This document shows, piece by piece, positions 6,993 through 15,888 of a DNA stretch of 64,000 nucleotides. The position numbers and the translations under genes were made by a program. This DNA comes from Candidatus Competibacter sp. (GTDB taxonomy: Bacteria; Pseudomonadota; Gammaproteobacteria; Competibacterales; Competibacteraceae): positions 1-64,000 of the forward strand of contig JARSSH010000060.1 in assembly GCA_029624815.1 (NCBI GenBank), read 5' to 3'. Every line of letters begins with the position of its first letter. The first letter of the stretch is position 1. The notes beneath the pieces were generated by a model, which worked only from the letters and a program-made list of their open reading frames with translations, searched no databases and was not told where the DNA came from.

Positions 6993-8792
6993 CTACGCCC
7001 CGCTGGCATCGATAAAGCCCTGCTTCGCCAGCCCGTCGAGGCGGGCGAAATAGGCGTCGCGAGCCTCCTCGGCGCGGTTGAACAGCAACCGTTGCTGGCG
7101 CAAGGATTGGGGATCGTGGCCCCAGCGCAGCAGCACTTGACGTTCGTCCAGGGAAATCCGGTAGCTCAGCACGGTTTCGCCTTGGCGACAGGTCAGAGTG
7201 CGGGTTTCGGCGCGAATCAGCCGACGACCCTCGGCGGTTTCCCGCGCCTGTTCCAGCGCGGCCTGCTCGCGGGCGTAGCGCAGCCGGAGCGCGATCATGT
7301 GCGGACAAGGGCCTTGCTTCAGACCGGCGCGGCGGAATTCGTGGCAGGTGCAGCTTGCCTTGATGGTACGGCCTTCGCGGTCCAGGGTGAACGAGGTTTG
7401 ATAGTGGCGATGGGCTTGGCGGTCCTGTACCTCGCCGTCGATGGCGGTGCCGTCCAGGCCGAGATCGTGGATGCGGGTCAGTTGGACCTGATCCTCGATC
7501 GCCAACAGCCGATGTGCCTGTTCCTCGCGGGCGTCACGGTAGCGCAACCGGTCCAGTTCCAGCGGTTGTGCCAGCAGCGGCCGGTGGTGGAACAAACCGC
7601 TGGCGATGTCGTGAACCAACGTTCCCTTGAGCAGTTCTCCTAACAATACCTGCCTGATGGTCTGGCGCGGCTGGCGTAGCGTTTCGCCCAGGGCGTCCAG
7701 GGTCAGCGGGCGTTCGGCCAACCGTTTGACGATGCGCTTGGCCAATACTTCGTCTTCGCTGCCGCCGGGCGCTAGCAGGTCGAAAGTGGCGATGCCGGCC
7801 CAACCGCTGTCGGTCCAGCCGCTCAAGGCCAGGGTCAGGCTGGCGGACTCCAGATCCAGCACGTAAAACGCCGGCAAGCCGGCGCCGAGCAGATACACAT
7901 CCACGGCCTTGGCATGGGGCAACAACCGGCCGAGCAGGCTTAAACGCTGGCGGCCCCAAGTGCGCACCACCTGCGGCATCGGGCCTCGGTAGGGCGATCC
8001 GCTGGCGGTCAACACCTGTTCCCAGGGTTCCAGCACCAGCCGAGGCGCTTGGCCGGGCACCAGTTCGTAGCGCAAGGCGCGCGGCGCGGTTTTGGCCTTG
8101 CGCAGCCGCAGACTCAGCAACACGTTGTAGAGGTCAACGGGAGCGAGATGAATCCGCGCGGCGGGCAAGGTCGAGGCCGCTTGCACCTGCCCGAAGGCCC
8201 GCAGCCAGCGATACGGCACGCGGACGGCCTTGGCGTCCCCGATGGTCGAGGGGTAGCCATGCAGGGTGGTGGGCCGATACGCGCGGATGCCTCGTAACGC
8301 TTCCAGCAACGGCGGGGTGAAACTCAGATGGGAGGTGCCCGCCACGAAATGCTCGGTTTGGTAGGCGAGTCCGGCCTTGAGATGGAGGCGGGCGTAGGTG
8401 GATTCATCGCGGGAGAACACTTCGATGTCGATGCCGTCCGCGCCGACGCTGAACGAAGGGTCGAGCGGCGCTTCCCGCTGGGTCGCCTCGCCGTACTTGG
8501 CGGCCAGAAAGGCTTTCTGCGCTTCCCAGACCGCTTGGGTGGCACGCTTGCCCTGGCGTAGTAGATAGGTCAGATAGTCGGCCCGGTCGCTGGCTTGACG
8601 GCGCAGGTCGCTCGTCAGCACCTCGCCCAGAACCAGCAAACCGTCTCGAACCAGGTCGGGGCGTTGAATGGTGGCCTTGATTTCGACATCGGGGCGAGCG
8701 CCATCCAGCGGCACGTCCAGCATGTAGGATTCGCTGTCACCGGCGGGGGCGGTGAATTCACGGTAGCGGTGGATCACTTCGGCGCTGGCCAT
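6993..8792 (-). CDS. SWIM zinc-finger / WGR-like protein upstream of the retron
   Basis: 599 residues. A SWIM zinc-binding motif CxCx(n)CxH is formed by Cys481, Cys483, Cys496 and His498 (SCTCHEFRRAG...PCPHMIAL). The C-terminal 60 residues (VLSYRISLDERQVLLRWGHD, then EEARDAYFARLDGLAKQGF) resemble a WGR domain, with RWG at 556-558. The first 470 residues are an unassigned region. SWIM domains bind DNA or proteins, and SWIM, WGR and HEAT-like modules tend to occur together in bacterial conflict loci. Its direction and proximity make it a likely component of the retron system. Start ATG at 8792. Function beyond nucleic-acid binding cannot be read. Confidence 0.85.
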   Translation of the reverse strand: MASAEVIHRYREFTAPAGDSESYMLDVPLDGARPDVEIKATIQRPDLVRDGLLVLGEVLTSDLRRQASDRADYLTYLLRQGKRATQAVWEAQKAFLAAKYGEATQREAPLDPSFSVGADGIDIEVFSRDESTYARLHLKAGLAYQTEHFVAGTSHLSFTPPLLEALRGIRAYRPTTLHGYPSTIGDAKAVRVPYRWLRAFGQVQAASTLPAARIHLAPVDLYNVLLSLRLRKAKTAPRALRYELVPGQAPRLVLEPWEQVLTASGSPYRGPMPQVVRTWGRQRLSLLGRLLPHAKAVDVYLLGAGLPAFYVLDLESASLTLALSGWTDSGWAGIATFDLLAPGGSEDEVLAKRIVKRLAERPLTLDALGETLRQPRQTIRQVLLGELLKGTLVHDIASGLFHHRPLLAQPLELDRLRYRDAREEQAHRLLAIEDQVQLTRIHDLGLDGTAIDGEVQDRQAHRHYQTSFTLDREGRTIKASCTCHEFRRAGLKQGPCPHMIALRLRYAREQAALEQARETAEGRRLIRAETRTLTCRQGETVLSYRISLDERQVLLRWGHDPQSLRQQRLLFNRAEEARDAYFARLDGLAKQGFIDASGA

Positions 8793-9208
8793 GTTCTATC
8801 GGACCTGAAGCAGGAGTCTTGACAAGGGCCGTCGCCAAGAGATGTCTGTTGGCGCGGCATCTACTCAAAAAAGCCTGGATTTTCACCGTGCGGGCGCGGC
8901 GCCGGGCACGACAAAAATTGTAGTACAACGCCTGCTTGACAAGCATCCAGGTCACCATCCCAGCCGCTCGCGCCCGGCAGGCCCGTCCCGTTGTTCTTGA
9001 TTGGTGCATTACGCGCGGAAGCGCGCGATAGATGGGCGGGAAGTTGTGACCGAACCGCCAAGAATTACTGTAAGAAATTAATCAATAAAAATTTATTTTT
9101 AAAGCACAATGCTTGCATAATCATCGCGATTGCCCTCGGATACATCAATCCCGATTCCAATATGGGGCAACGAGTCCTCAATACAACAATATGGTAAGAG
9201 CGATGGTG
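8793..9208. other. intergenic region between the retron island and amt
   Basis: No credible gene is seen. The left half is GC-rich; the right half (about 9060-9115) is AT-rich and carries the sigma-54-like promoter of the ammonium transporter. A single NtrC-like half site (GGTGCA) occurs near 9001, but no complete NtrC palindrome is recognisable. Confidence 0.6.
9101..9120 (+). promoter_or_regulatory. sigma-54-like promoter of amt
   Basis: AAAGCACAATGCTTGCATAA matches the sigma-54 -12 element (TTGCAT) exactly and has the required 10-base spacing to the -24 dinucleotide. That dinucleotide is AG rather than GG. A nitrogen-regulated promoter is expected for an Amt gene. The altered -24 makes this moderate. 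Confidence 0.45.
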
Positions 9209-10525
9209 ATGAGCCCGAACAATAAACGTGCAATGGGTGTTCTTCTGCTTGGCTTACTGGGGGTGCTGACGCCCGCGGCGGTTTGGTCGCAGGATAAACC
9301 GGTTCTCGATACAGGCAACAGTGCCTGGATTCTCACGTCCACGGCGCTGGTGTTGTTCATGACCCTGCCGGGTCTATCTCTGTTCTATGGCGGTCTGGTG
9401 CGAACCAGGAACGTGCTGTCGGTGCTGATGCAATGTTTCGCCATCACCTGCGTGGTGTCGTTGCTGTGGTTCGTCTGCGTCTACAGCCTCGCGTTCGGGA
9501 GCGGCGGCGACTGGATCGGCGGTTTCGGCAAAGTCTTCATGGCGGGCGTGGAGGAAGATTCCCTGACCGGCGATATTCCGGAGACCGTGTTTTCCATGTT
9601 CCAAATGACCTTTGCCATCATCACTCCGGCGCTAATCGTCGGCGGTTTCGCCGAGCGCATGAAGTTTTCCGCCATGCTGTTGTTCAGCGCCTTGTGGGTG
9701 CTCGTGGTGTACGCGCCGGTGGCGCATTGGGTGTGGGGCGGGGGCTGGCTCCAGCAAATGGGCCTGTTGGACTTCGCCGGAGGCACCGTGGTGCATATCA
9801 CCGCCGGGGTGGCCGCGCTGGTCTCGGCCCTGGTGCTGGGCCGGCGTCACGGTTTTCCGGGGACGGCCATGCCGCCGCACAACATGACCATGGTGGTGAC
9901 CGGCGCGGGCATGCTGTGGGTCGGCTGGTTCGGCTTCAATGCCGGCAGCGCGCTGGCGGCCAACGGCAACGCCGGCATGGCCATGATGGCGACCCATCTG
10001 TCCGCCGCCGCCGGTTCGCTGGCGTGGATGGCGATGGAGTGGATCAAGTACCGCAAGCCGAGCGTGCTGGGCATCGTGACCGGCATGGTGGCCGGACTTG
10101 GCACCATCACGCCGGCCTCGGGCTACGTCGGTCCGGCCGGCGCCGTCGTCATCGGCACGGTGGCCGGGTTCGCGTGCTTCAACGCCACTCAATTCCTCAA
10201 ACGGGTGCTGAAGGTGGATGACTCGCTGGACGTGTTCCCGGTGCATGGCGTGGGCGGGATGCTGGGGACGCTGGCGGCCGGGGTGTTCGCCTCCGCCGAA
10301 CTGGGCGTGTTCAAGGGCCAGGGCTTCGCTTCGGGCATTAGCTCCATGGGGCAGCAGCTGGGCGTGCAGTTGGTGGGGGTGGCCGCGACGGTTGCCTACA
10401 CGGTGGTCGTGACGTTTGTGCTGCTCAAGCTGGTGGATGCGATCATCGGTCTGCGAGTGAGCCGCGAGGACGAGATCGGCGGCTTGGACATCGCCCTCCA
10501 CGAAGAGCGGGGCTACGATCTGTAG
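9209..10525 (+). CDS. amt: ammonium transporter (Amt family)
   Basis: About 438 residues; a trimeric inner-membrane channel conducting ammonium/ammonia. A signal-like N-terminus (GVLLLGLLGVLTPAAVWSQ) is followed by eleven hydrophobic segments. Family motifs are TLPGLSLFYGGLVRTRNVLS, DFAGGTVVHITAGVAALVSA (first pore His region) and FPVHGVGGMLGTLAAGVFA (second pore His). The start ATG at 9209 has AAGAG 8 bases upstream; in-frame ATGs at 9191 and 9203 are possible. No glnK lies next to it. The promoter region suggests sigma-54/nitrogen control, in keeping with the nif genes at 36.7-38.7 kb. Confidence 0.95.
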   Translation: MSPNNKRAMGVLLLGLLGVLTPAAVWSQDKPVLDTGNSAWILTSTALVLFMTLPGLSLFYGGLVRTRNVLSVLMQCFAITCVVSLLWFVCVYSLAFGSGGDWIGGFGKVFMAGVEEDSLTGDIPETVFSMFQMTFAIITPALIVGGFAERMKFSAMLLFSALWVLVVYAPVAHWVWGGGWLQQMGLLDFAGGTVVHITAGVAALVSALVLGRRHGFPGTAMPPHNMTMVVTGAGMLWVGWFGFNAGSALAANGNAGMAMMATHLSAAAGSLAWMAMEWIKYRKPSVLGIVTGMVAGLGTITPASGYVGPAGAVVIGTVAGFACFNATQFLKRVLKVDDSLDVFPVHGVGGMLGTLAAGVFASAELGVFKGQGFASGISSMGQQLGVQLVGVAATVAYTVVVTFVLLKLVDAIIGLRVSREDEIGGLDIALHEERGYDL

Positions 10526-10583
10526 CGGAGCGACGCTGGCCAGGGAAGGCCACGGGATTGCGCCCAGCCCGGCGCCGGCTTTC

Positions 10584-11744
10584 TCAACGCACGGCCAGCG
10601 CCGCCCCCATTCGTTCCAGCCCTTCCGCCAGCGTGGCGCGCGGGCAGCCGAAGTTCAGCCGCACGAAACCCTCGCCGCCCGGACCGAAGGTCGCGCCGTC
10701 GTTCAGCGCCACGCCGGCCCGCTCCAGAAAAAAACGCTGCGGGTTGTCGGCGATGCCCGCGTCCCGGCAGTCCAGCCAAGCGAGGTAAGTGGCCTCGGGC
10801 GCGGTCGTGCGGATCTCGGGCCAGTGGCGGGCAATATGGTCCACCAGAAAATCGCGGTTGGCGGCGAGATACGCCAGCAGTTCCCGCAGCCACTCGCCGC
10901 CGTGGCGGTAGGCGGCCAGCGCGGCGGTCAGGGCGAGGATGTTCGTGTCCGGCACGATGCCGCGCATCGCCTGCTTGAAGCGTCGGCGGAGATCGGGTTG
11001 CTGGATGATGGCGAAGCTGGCGCCCAGTCCGGGGAGGTTGAAGGTCTTGCTAGGCGCCATCAGGGTGATGCAGCGCCGGGCGATGTCCGGCGACAGAGCG
11101 GCCAGCGGCGTGTGCCGGCGTCCGTCCAACAGCAGATCGCAGTGAATCTCGTCCGAGCAGACGACAAGATCCCGACGCTCGCAGATCTCCGCCAGCCGGA
11201 TCAATTCCTCAAGCTCGAACGTCCGCCCGACCGGGTTGTGCGGGTGGCAGAGAATGAACAGCCGGGTGCGCGAATCGATGGCGGCATCAAACGCCGTGTC
11301 GTCGAAGGTGTAATGAAGGCGACCGTTGCGCGCTTCCGACGTCAGTTCGGCGGTGATCAGCCGCCGCTCCTGGTGGCCCGGCGCGGCCAGAAACGGTGGA
11401 TACACCGGCGTTTGCACCAGTACGCCGTCCCCCGGCTCGCCGACCGCCTGGCATACCACATTCAAGCCGCACACCAGCCCCGGTAGATACACAATCTGTT
11501 CGGGTGTCACCGTCCAATCGTACAGTTCGGCCATCCGCGCGCAAATCGTTTCGGTCAATTCCTCCGGCGGCGCGCCGTAGCCGAAGACGCCGTGCGCGAC
11601 CCGTTCGCACAGGGCCGCCAGCACCGGTTCCGGGGCGGCGAAATCCATGTCCGCCACCCACAGCGGCAGGGCCGCGCCGTAACGCTGCCACTTCAGGCTG
11701 TCGCTGCCGCGACGGATCGGTGCTTGGTCGAAATCCCAGGTCAT
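10584..11744 (-). CDS. patB: PatB/MalY-type PLP C-S lyase (cystathionine beta-lyase)
   Basis: 386 residues, a fold-type I aminotransferase-like enzyme that splits cystathionine or related C-S bonds to pyruvate, ammonia and a thiol. Characteristic segments are LPLWVADMDFAAPEPV at the N-terminus, CHPHNPVGRTF (carboxylate/PLP contact), VVCSDEIHCDLLLDG (PLP-binding Asp) and MAPSKTFNLPGL with the Schiff-base Lys. FVRLNFGCPR near the C-terminus supplies the substrate Arg. This fits PatB/MalY better than amino-acid aminotransferases. It is convergent with amt and divergent from the TpsB gene (short spacer at 11745-11840). Confidence 0.9.
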   Translation of the reverse strand: MTWDFDQAPIRRGSDSLKWQRYGAALPLWVADMDFAAPEPVLAALCERVAHGVFGYGAPPEELTETICARMAELYDWTVTPEQIVYLPGLVCGLNVVCQAVGEPGDGVLVQTPVYPPFLAAPGHQERRLITAELTSEARNGRLHYTFDDTAFDAAIDSRTRLFILCHPHNPVGRTFELEELIRLAEICERRDLVVCSDEIHCDLLLDGRRHTPLAALSPDIARRCITLMAPSKTFNLPGLGASFAIIQQPDLRRRFKQAMRGIVPDTNILALTAALAAYRHGGEWLRELLAYLAANRDFLVDHIARHWPEIRTTAPEATYLAWLDCRDAGIADNPQRFFLERAGVALNDGATFGPGGEGFVRLNFGCPRATLAEGLERMGAALAVR

Positions 11745-11840
11745 GATGACTCAATTCCGTGAATATATTGTAGTGAGATAGAGCGCGATGATTGTAAAAT
11801 GAATTAGTTGTCAACCTGAATGGATCTGAGGCGAGCCACG

Positions 11841-13583
11841 ATGCGCGGTCACAGGGGATACAGCGTTTTCCATGTCTTCATGCGCTGGTTGTCGGGTTGC
11901 GCGGCCATCGCGCTGATGGCGCTGCCGCCGTTCGCGGCGTTGGGGCAGGATGAGAACTTATGGGAGCAACGGCCGGGTGGGCGCAACCTGACAGCTCCAG
12001 ATTATGCCAGACCCGTGCTGGTTTTGCCGGGCCTTCCGGCGCCGGAGCCGTCGCTCGAACCACCCCTGTCGGTCCGGGAGCGGGTTTTCGTGCGCCGCTT
12101 CGATTTGAGCGGGAACACCGTGTTCGGCCGCGAGGAACTGGCCACCGTCACCGCGCCGTATGAAAACCGCACCCTCAGCGCCGAGGAACTACAGGAAGCG
12201 CGCCGCCAGTTGACTCTGTATTACGTCGAACGAGGCTACCTCAATTCCGGGGCCGTCATCCCCGATCAGCGGGTCGAGGATGGCGTCGTCCGCATCCACA
12301 TCGTCGAAGGCCGGCTGTCGGCGATCGACATCAGCGGCAACACCTACCTGCGCGCCGACTATCTGCAAGACCGGCTGCAACCGGACGTCGAGGAGCCGCT
12401 GAACGTCTTGCGCCTGCAGGAGCGCCTGCAACTCCTGCAACAAAACCCGCGGATCGAACAGCTACAAGCCGAGCTGGCGCCGGGAGTCCAGCCAGGAGAA
12501 GGGCGATTGCGCCTCGGCATCCGCGAGGCCCGCCCCTACGAAATTGGACTGGCGGTCGCCAACAACAACCCGCCGAGCGTCGGCGCGACGCGGGCCTACC
12601 TCTATGGACTGGATCGCAACCTCAGCGGGGTCGGCGACACCCTGGGGTTGAACTACGGCCACAGCCTGGAAAGCAGCGGCACCGCCGATTGGCGAGCGTT
12701 CTACGCCCGGCCGCTGAACGCCCGCGACACCACCGTACAGGTCTGGGCCGAGCGCAACGACACCTCGGTGATCGAGGATCGCTTCAGCGCCCTCGACATC
12801 GTCAGCGAACTGCAAAGCTACGGCATCGCCCTGACCCATTCCCTGTACCGAACGCCGCGGCGGAACTTGAGCCTGGGCGTGAATCTGGAGTGGCGGCACA
12901 GCGAGTCCTTTTTGCTGGGCATTCCGTTCTCCTTCGCCCCTGGCGAGAATAATGGCGAGGCGACCGTCACCGTCGCGCGTTTCATCCAGGAATGGTTGGA
13001 TCGCGGCCTGAACCAGGTCATCGCCGCCCGCTCCACCCTCAGCGTCGGCCTCGATGCCTTCGGCGCCACGGTCGGCGATCGGAACCCCGACGGCCGGTTC
13101 GTCAGTTGGCTCGGCCAGTTTCAATGGGCGCGGCGCTTCGGCGAGCGGGACGAGCAACTGCTGTTCAAGAGCATCCTGCAACTGGCCAGCGATCCGCTGC
13201 TGTCGATGGAAAAATGCGCGCTGGGCGGGATGGAGACGGTGCGGGGCTATCCCGAAAACACCCTGGTCCGGGACCGCTGTTTCGTGGCCTCGCTGGAATT
13301 CCGAACGCCGGTGTACCGCCTGCCGCTGCCCGGCGTCAGCCGCGGCCCCCACGAGGGCCAGGTGCAACTGGCGGTGTTCGCCGATTACGGGTACGCCAAG
13401 AACAAGGGAGAGTTCGACTTGGAGCCGAACTCGATTTCCAGTGCCGGCGCGGGGATTCGCTGGGACGCCAGCGACAAGGTCCAGGCGGCGCTGTACTGGG
13501 GCTATCCGTTCCGGGATGTCAACACGGGCGAGGAAGCCTGGGCCGGATCGCGGGTGAATTTCTTCGTCCAGGCGGCGTATTGA
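11841..13583 (+). CDS. TpsB-type outer-membrane transporter (ShlB/FhaC family)
   Basis: About 580 residues. A signal peptide (SGCAAIALMALPPFAALGQ) precedes a proline-rich linker, a POTRA domain (VFVRRFDLSGNTVFGREELA... YYVERGYLNSGAVIPDQ), a second POTRA-like domain and a C-terminal beta-barrel ending in a terminal aromatic (NFFVQAAY). This family exports a large beta-helical TpsA exoprotein across the outer membrane. ATG 11841 is preferred to 11820 because GAGGCGAG precedes it. The obvious substrate is the TPS exoprotein at 17395-20049, which lies 4 kb away on the other strand rather than in an operon with it. Confidence 0.93.
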   Translation: MRGHRGYSVFHVFMRWLSGCAAIALMALPPFAALGQDENLWEQRPGGRNLTAPDYARPVLVLPGLPAPEPSLEPPLSVRERVFVRRFDLSGNTVFGREELATVTAPYENRTLSAEELQEARRQLTLYYVERGYLNSGAVIPDQRVEDGVVRIHIVEGRLSAIDISGNTYLRADYLQDRLQPDVEEPLNVLRLQERLQLLQQNPRIEQLQAELAPGVQPGEGRLRLGIREARPYEIGLAVANNNPPSVGATRAYLYGLDRNLSGVGDTLGLNYGHSLESSGTADWRAFYARPLNARDTTVQVWAERNDTSVIEDRFSALDIVSELQSYGIALTHSLYRTPRRNLSLGVNLEWRHSESFLLGIPFSFAPGENNGEATVTVARFIQEWLDRGLNQVIAARSTLSVGLDAFGATVGDRNPDGRFVSWLGQFQWARRFGERDEQLLFKSILQLASDPLLSMEKCALGGMETVRGYPENTLVRDRCFVASLEFRTPVYRLPLPGVSRGPHEGQVQLAVFADYGYAKNKGEFDLEPNSISSAGAGIRWDASDKVQAALYWGYPFRDVNTGEEAWAGSRVNFFVQAAY

Positions 13584-13920
13584 CTGGCGGACATGCAGGG
13601 CTCGGCTCGTCGATCAGGATATCCGCGGCTTTCCCCAAACGCCCACCCGAATTGGGTGGAGCCCTGGAACGGCGGCGCAGCGAATCCTATTCGGCTCTGA
13701 TTTTGAGTGATGATGCCAAGCGCCAGAACGATATGCGTGACCCCGTCGGCCTCTTCGATGCAGCCAGGTTGTCCGGGCGCGCGGGAAGATAACGCGGGAG
13801 GAAAAATCGGGCGGCGGTTTTATGAAGGTAGGGGAGAGGACACGAGAGGCGAGCGGCCGTTTCGCGCAACTTCCCCCGCATGGGGGGAATGCGTGACGGG
13901 GGCGAATGCGCCGGTTCGAT
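13584..13920. other. intergenic region with REP-like repeat
   Basis: Convergent gap between the TpsB gene and dctP. No credible gene is seen. About 13820-13910 contains CCCCC-GCAT-GGGGG and flanking purine-rich arms resembling the dispersed element in the HEAT-like gene. It may also end transcription of one of the converging genes, but no classical terminator T-run is present. Confidence 0.5.
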
Positions 13921-14916
13921 TTACCGATTTCGGGCGTTCGCGGCTCGGGCAACGGCGATGATCTCCGGGTCGATTTGGCTTGCGAAGGATTTCCATACCG
14001 GGATCATGGCCTGTCGCCAGCGCTCTCGGTCCTGATCGGTCAGTGCGATGAGCTGAACCCGACCCTCGTCGATGATCGCCTGTCGATCTTGTCGAGCCTG
14101 CGCGGTCGCCCGTGCTTTGACCTCTTCGGTCACTTGGCCCAGGATCGTTTCCAGTTCGCGGCGGACGTCCGCCGGCAATTGGTCCCAAAAGGTCTTGTTG
14201 GTGATGACCATGTAGCCCAGGAAGCTGTGGTGGGTTTCGGTGATGTAGGTTTGCGATGCCTGAAACCCTTGGGAATAAATATTGCTCCAAGTGTTTTCCT
14301 GCCCGTCGATCACCTCGCGGCGCAGGGCGTCGCGGGTGTGTGTGAAGGGAAGCTTGATGGGGATGGCGCCGAATTGCCGATATTGCGCCTCGATGACTTT
14401 CGAAGGCTCGACGCGCAACGACAATTGCCGCAAGTCCGTTGGAGTCCGCAGTGGCCGGTTGGCGGAGATCACCCGCATGCCGTTGGACCAGTACCCCAAT
14501 CCTTTAATGCCCTTGCCGTCTAGCGCGGTCAACAGACGCTGGCCGATCTCGCCGCGCTGAAAATGTTCCACGGCGGATGGATCGTCGAATAGGAAAGGTA
14601 GGTCATAGACTTGAAGCGCTTTGGTCATGATGCTGAATTTGGACAGGGACGGGGCCGCCAGTTGCACGTCGTTGTCCAGCAGGGCGGTAAATACTTCGTC
14701 ATCGTTGTACAGATTGGCGTTCGGGAACACTTCCACCTTGACCCTACCCGCCAGTTTTTCTTCAACCAACTGTTTGAAGCGATTGGCGCCGACACCCTTG
14801 GGGGTCTGTTCCGCGACGACGTGAGAGAAACGGATCAGAATGGGCTCCGCTAAAGCGGTGGTTAGAGTGAAGGAAAAAACCGCGATCAAGCCTATCAAGG
14901 TTTGCAGAAGATTCAT
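13921..14916 (-). CDS. dctP: TRAP transporter solute-binding protein (DctP family)
   Basis: 331 residues: a signal peptide (LIGLIAVFSFTLTTALAEP) followed by a DctP-type periplasmic binding protein. Family features are ILIRFSHVVAEQTPKGVGAN near the mature N-terminus, LRVEPSKVIEAQYRQFGA with the conserved carboxylate-binding Arg, and VIDGQENTWSNIYSQGF. It would bind a dicarboxylate such as C4 acids for Na+-driven import by a DctQ/DctM pair. No dctQ or dctM is adjacent, so it is an orphan here. ATG 14916 is chosen for its AGAGATC Shine-Dalgarno and signal peptide; an earlier in-frame start at 14961 is less likely. Confidence 0.93.
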   Translation of the reverse strand: MNLLQTLIGLIAVFSFTLTTALAEPILIRFSHVVAEQTPKGVGANRFKQLVEEKLAGRVKVEVFPNANLYNDDEVFTALLDNDVQLAAPSLSKFSIMTKALQVYDLPFLFDDPSAVEHFQRGEIGQRLLTALDGKGIKGLGYWSNGMRVISANRPLRTPTDLRQLSLRVEPSKVIEAQYRQFGAIPIKLPFTHTRDALRREVIDGQENTWSNIYSQGFQASQTYITETHHSFLGYMVITNKTFWDQLPADVRRELETILGQVTEEVKARATAQARQDRQAIIDEGRVQLIALTDQDRERWRQAMIPVWKSFASQIDPEIIAVARAANARNR

Positions 14917-15025
14917 GAAGCGATCTCTCGTTGAACAAATTAAAAAGCGGTTGAGAGGCATTCGATATTGCCGCGATTTCGGCGGGCATCAGGCGTGGCT
15001 GCCACGCGCCTTTTACGGTTTCCGG

Positions 15026-15661
15026 TCAATTGATTTTCCTCGCCACCAGAATCAATGCTTCCCAATGCGAACAGCGGTTTCGGACTCCAATCAACTCCAC
15101 GACGGTGAAGCCGTTGGATTTCAGTAAGGTGGTCAGGCATTTCCTCGACCAGCGCTGCATGTGGCCGCCGTCCCATACCGCGAAGCGCGGCAGGTTCCAC
15201 CATTCGCGCGCGGTGATCAGCAAATTTCTCAGATAGCCCCCATAGGGCATCGACAGGACGAGGATACCGCCGTGCCGAAGCTTCGTAGCGGCCAGTTTGA
15301 CCAGCGCGGAGGGTCTGGAAAACGGTGCGCTGGATTCGATGCTGATCGCCATCTCAAAGGCCGCCGTTTCGTTCGGACCGGTGTGGGGATCTATCAGCGG
15401 TGGGTAAGCGGGGGCCGCCGGATGTAATCCAGCAGGACCGGTGGCGCCGCTTTCTTCGGGTTCCATGCTGGCCACGGCATAACCCGCATGACGTAAATCG
15501 TGACACAGTGACAGGGCGCCGCGTCCGATGCCGAGAATGCGCATTGCCCCGTGGTGGGCGCGGATATGCAACACCACGGATCGAATGTGCGGATTCAGAT
15601 CAAACAATTCCATGTTGGGTTGGTAAGAGGAGTCTGGCTCGAAAACCTGGCTGGCGTTCAT
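15026..15661 (-). CDS. SAM-dependent methyltransferase-like protein
   Basis: About 211 residues. A Rossmann-like start (MRILGIGRGALSLCHDLRHAGY) resembles methyltransferase motif I. Later parts (LVKLAATKLRHGGILVLSMPYGGYLRNLL, MQRWSRKCLTTLLKSNGFTVVELIGVRN) match the C-terminal half of methyltransferases related to UbiG/class I enzymes acting near glycan or lipid genes. Motif I lacks the usual GxGxG and the middle is short, so activity is uncertain. ATG 15661 is preceded by AAGGA. A perfect CRP-type operator lies 104 bp upstream (15765-15780), so it is probably the first target of the Crp/Fnr protein encoded next door. Confidence 0.7.
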   Translation of the reverse strand: MNASQVFEPDSSYQPNMELFDLNPHIRSVVLHIRAHHGAMRILGIGRGALSLCHDLRHAGYAVASMEPEESGATGPAGLHPAAPAYPPLIDPHTGPNETAAFEMAISIESSAPFSRPSALVKLAATKLRHGGILVLSMPYGGYLRNLLITAREWWNLPRFAVWDGGHMQRWSRKCLTTLLKSNGFTVVELIGVRNRCSHWEALILVARKIN

Positions 15662-15764
15662 GGGAGTGTCCTTGTGAATCTGATCGCGGAAGTTTCCGCG
15701 GCGGCTCTCCACCCTTCACGGATTATTTATTGAGGCTATTCACGCATTTTTCCCGGTCGCAATG

Positions 15765-15780
15765 TGTGAAGTGCTTCACA
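15765..15780. promoter_or_regulatory. consensus CRP operator (TGTGA-N6-TCACA)
   Basis: TGTGA-AGTGCT-TCACA is an exact match to the CRP consensus, inside an 18-bp perfect palindrome (15764-15781). It lies between the end of the Crp/Fnr gene and the methyltransferase-like gene. Its position suits regulation of the latter at about -100 relative to the start codon. Confidence 0.8.
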
Positions 15781-15888
15781 CTGCATCGGGTTTTTTATGG
15801 CGGCGCGCGGGGCCGGAACAACCACGCACTCTCTCCCACGACAGAGGGGAATCGGATCGGGAGAAGATGAAAAATGAGGCGGCGGGGT

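Noticed and set aside
9113-9208. 32-codon extension of amt to ATG 9113
   Set aside because: It would begin inside the sigma-54-like promoter and encodes a charged, non-conserved stretch before the signal-like segment.
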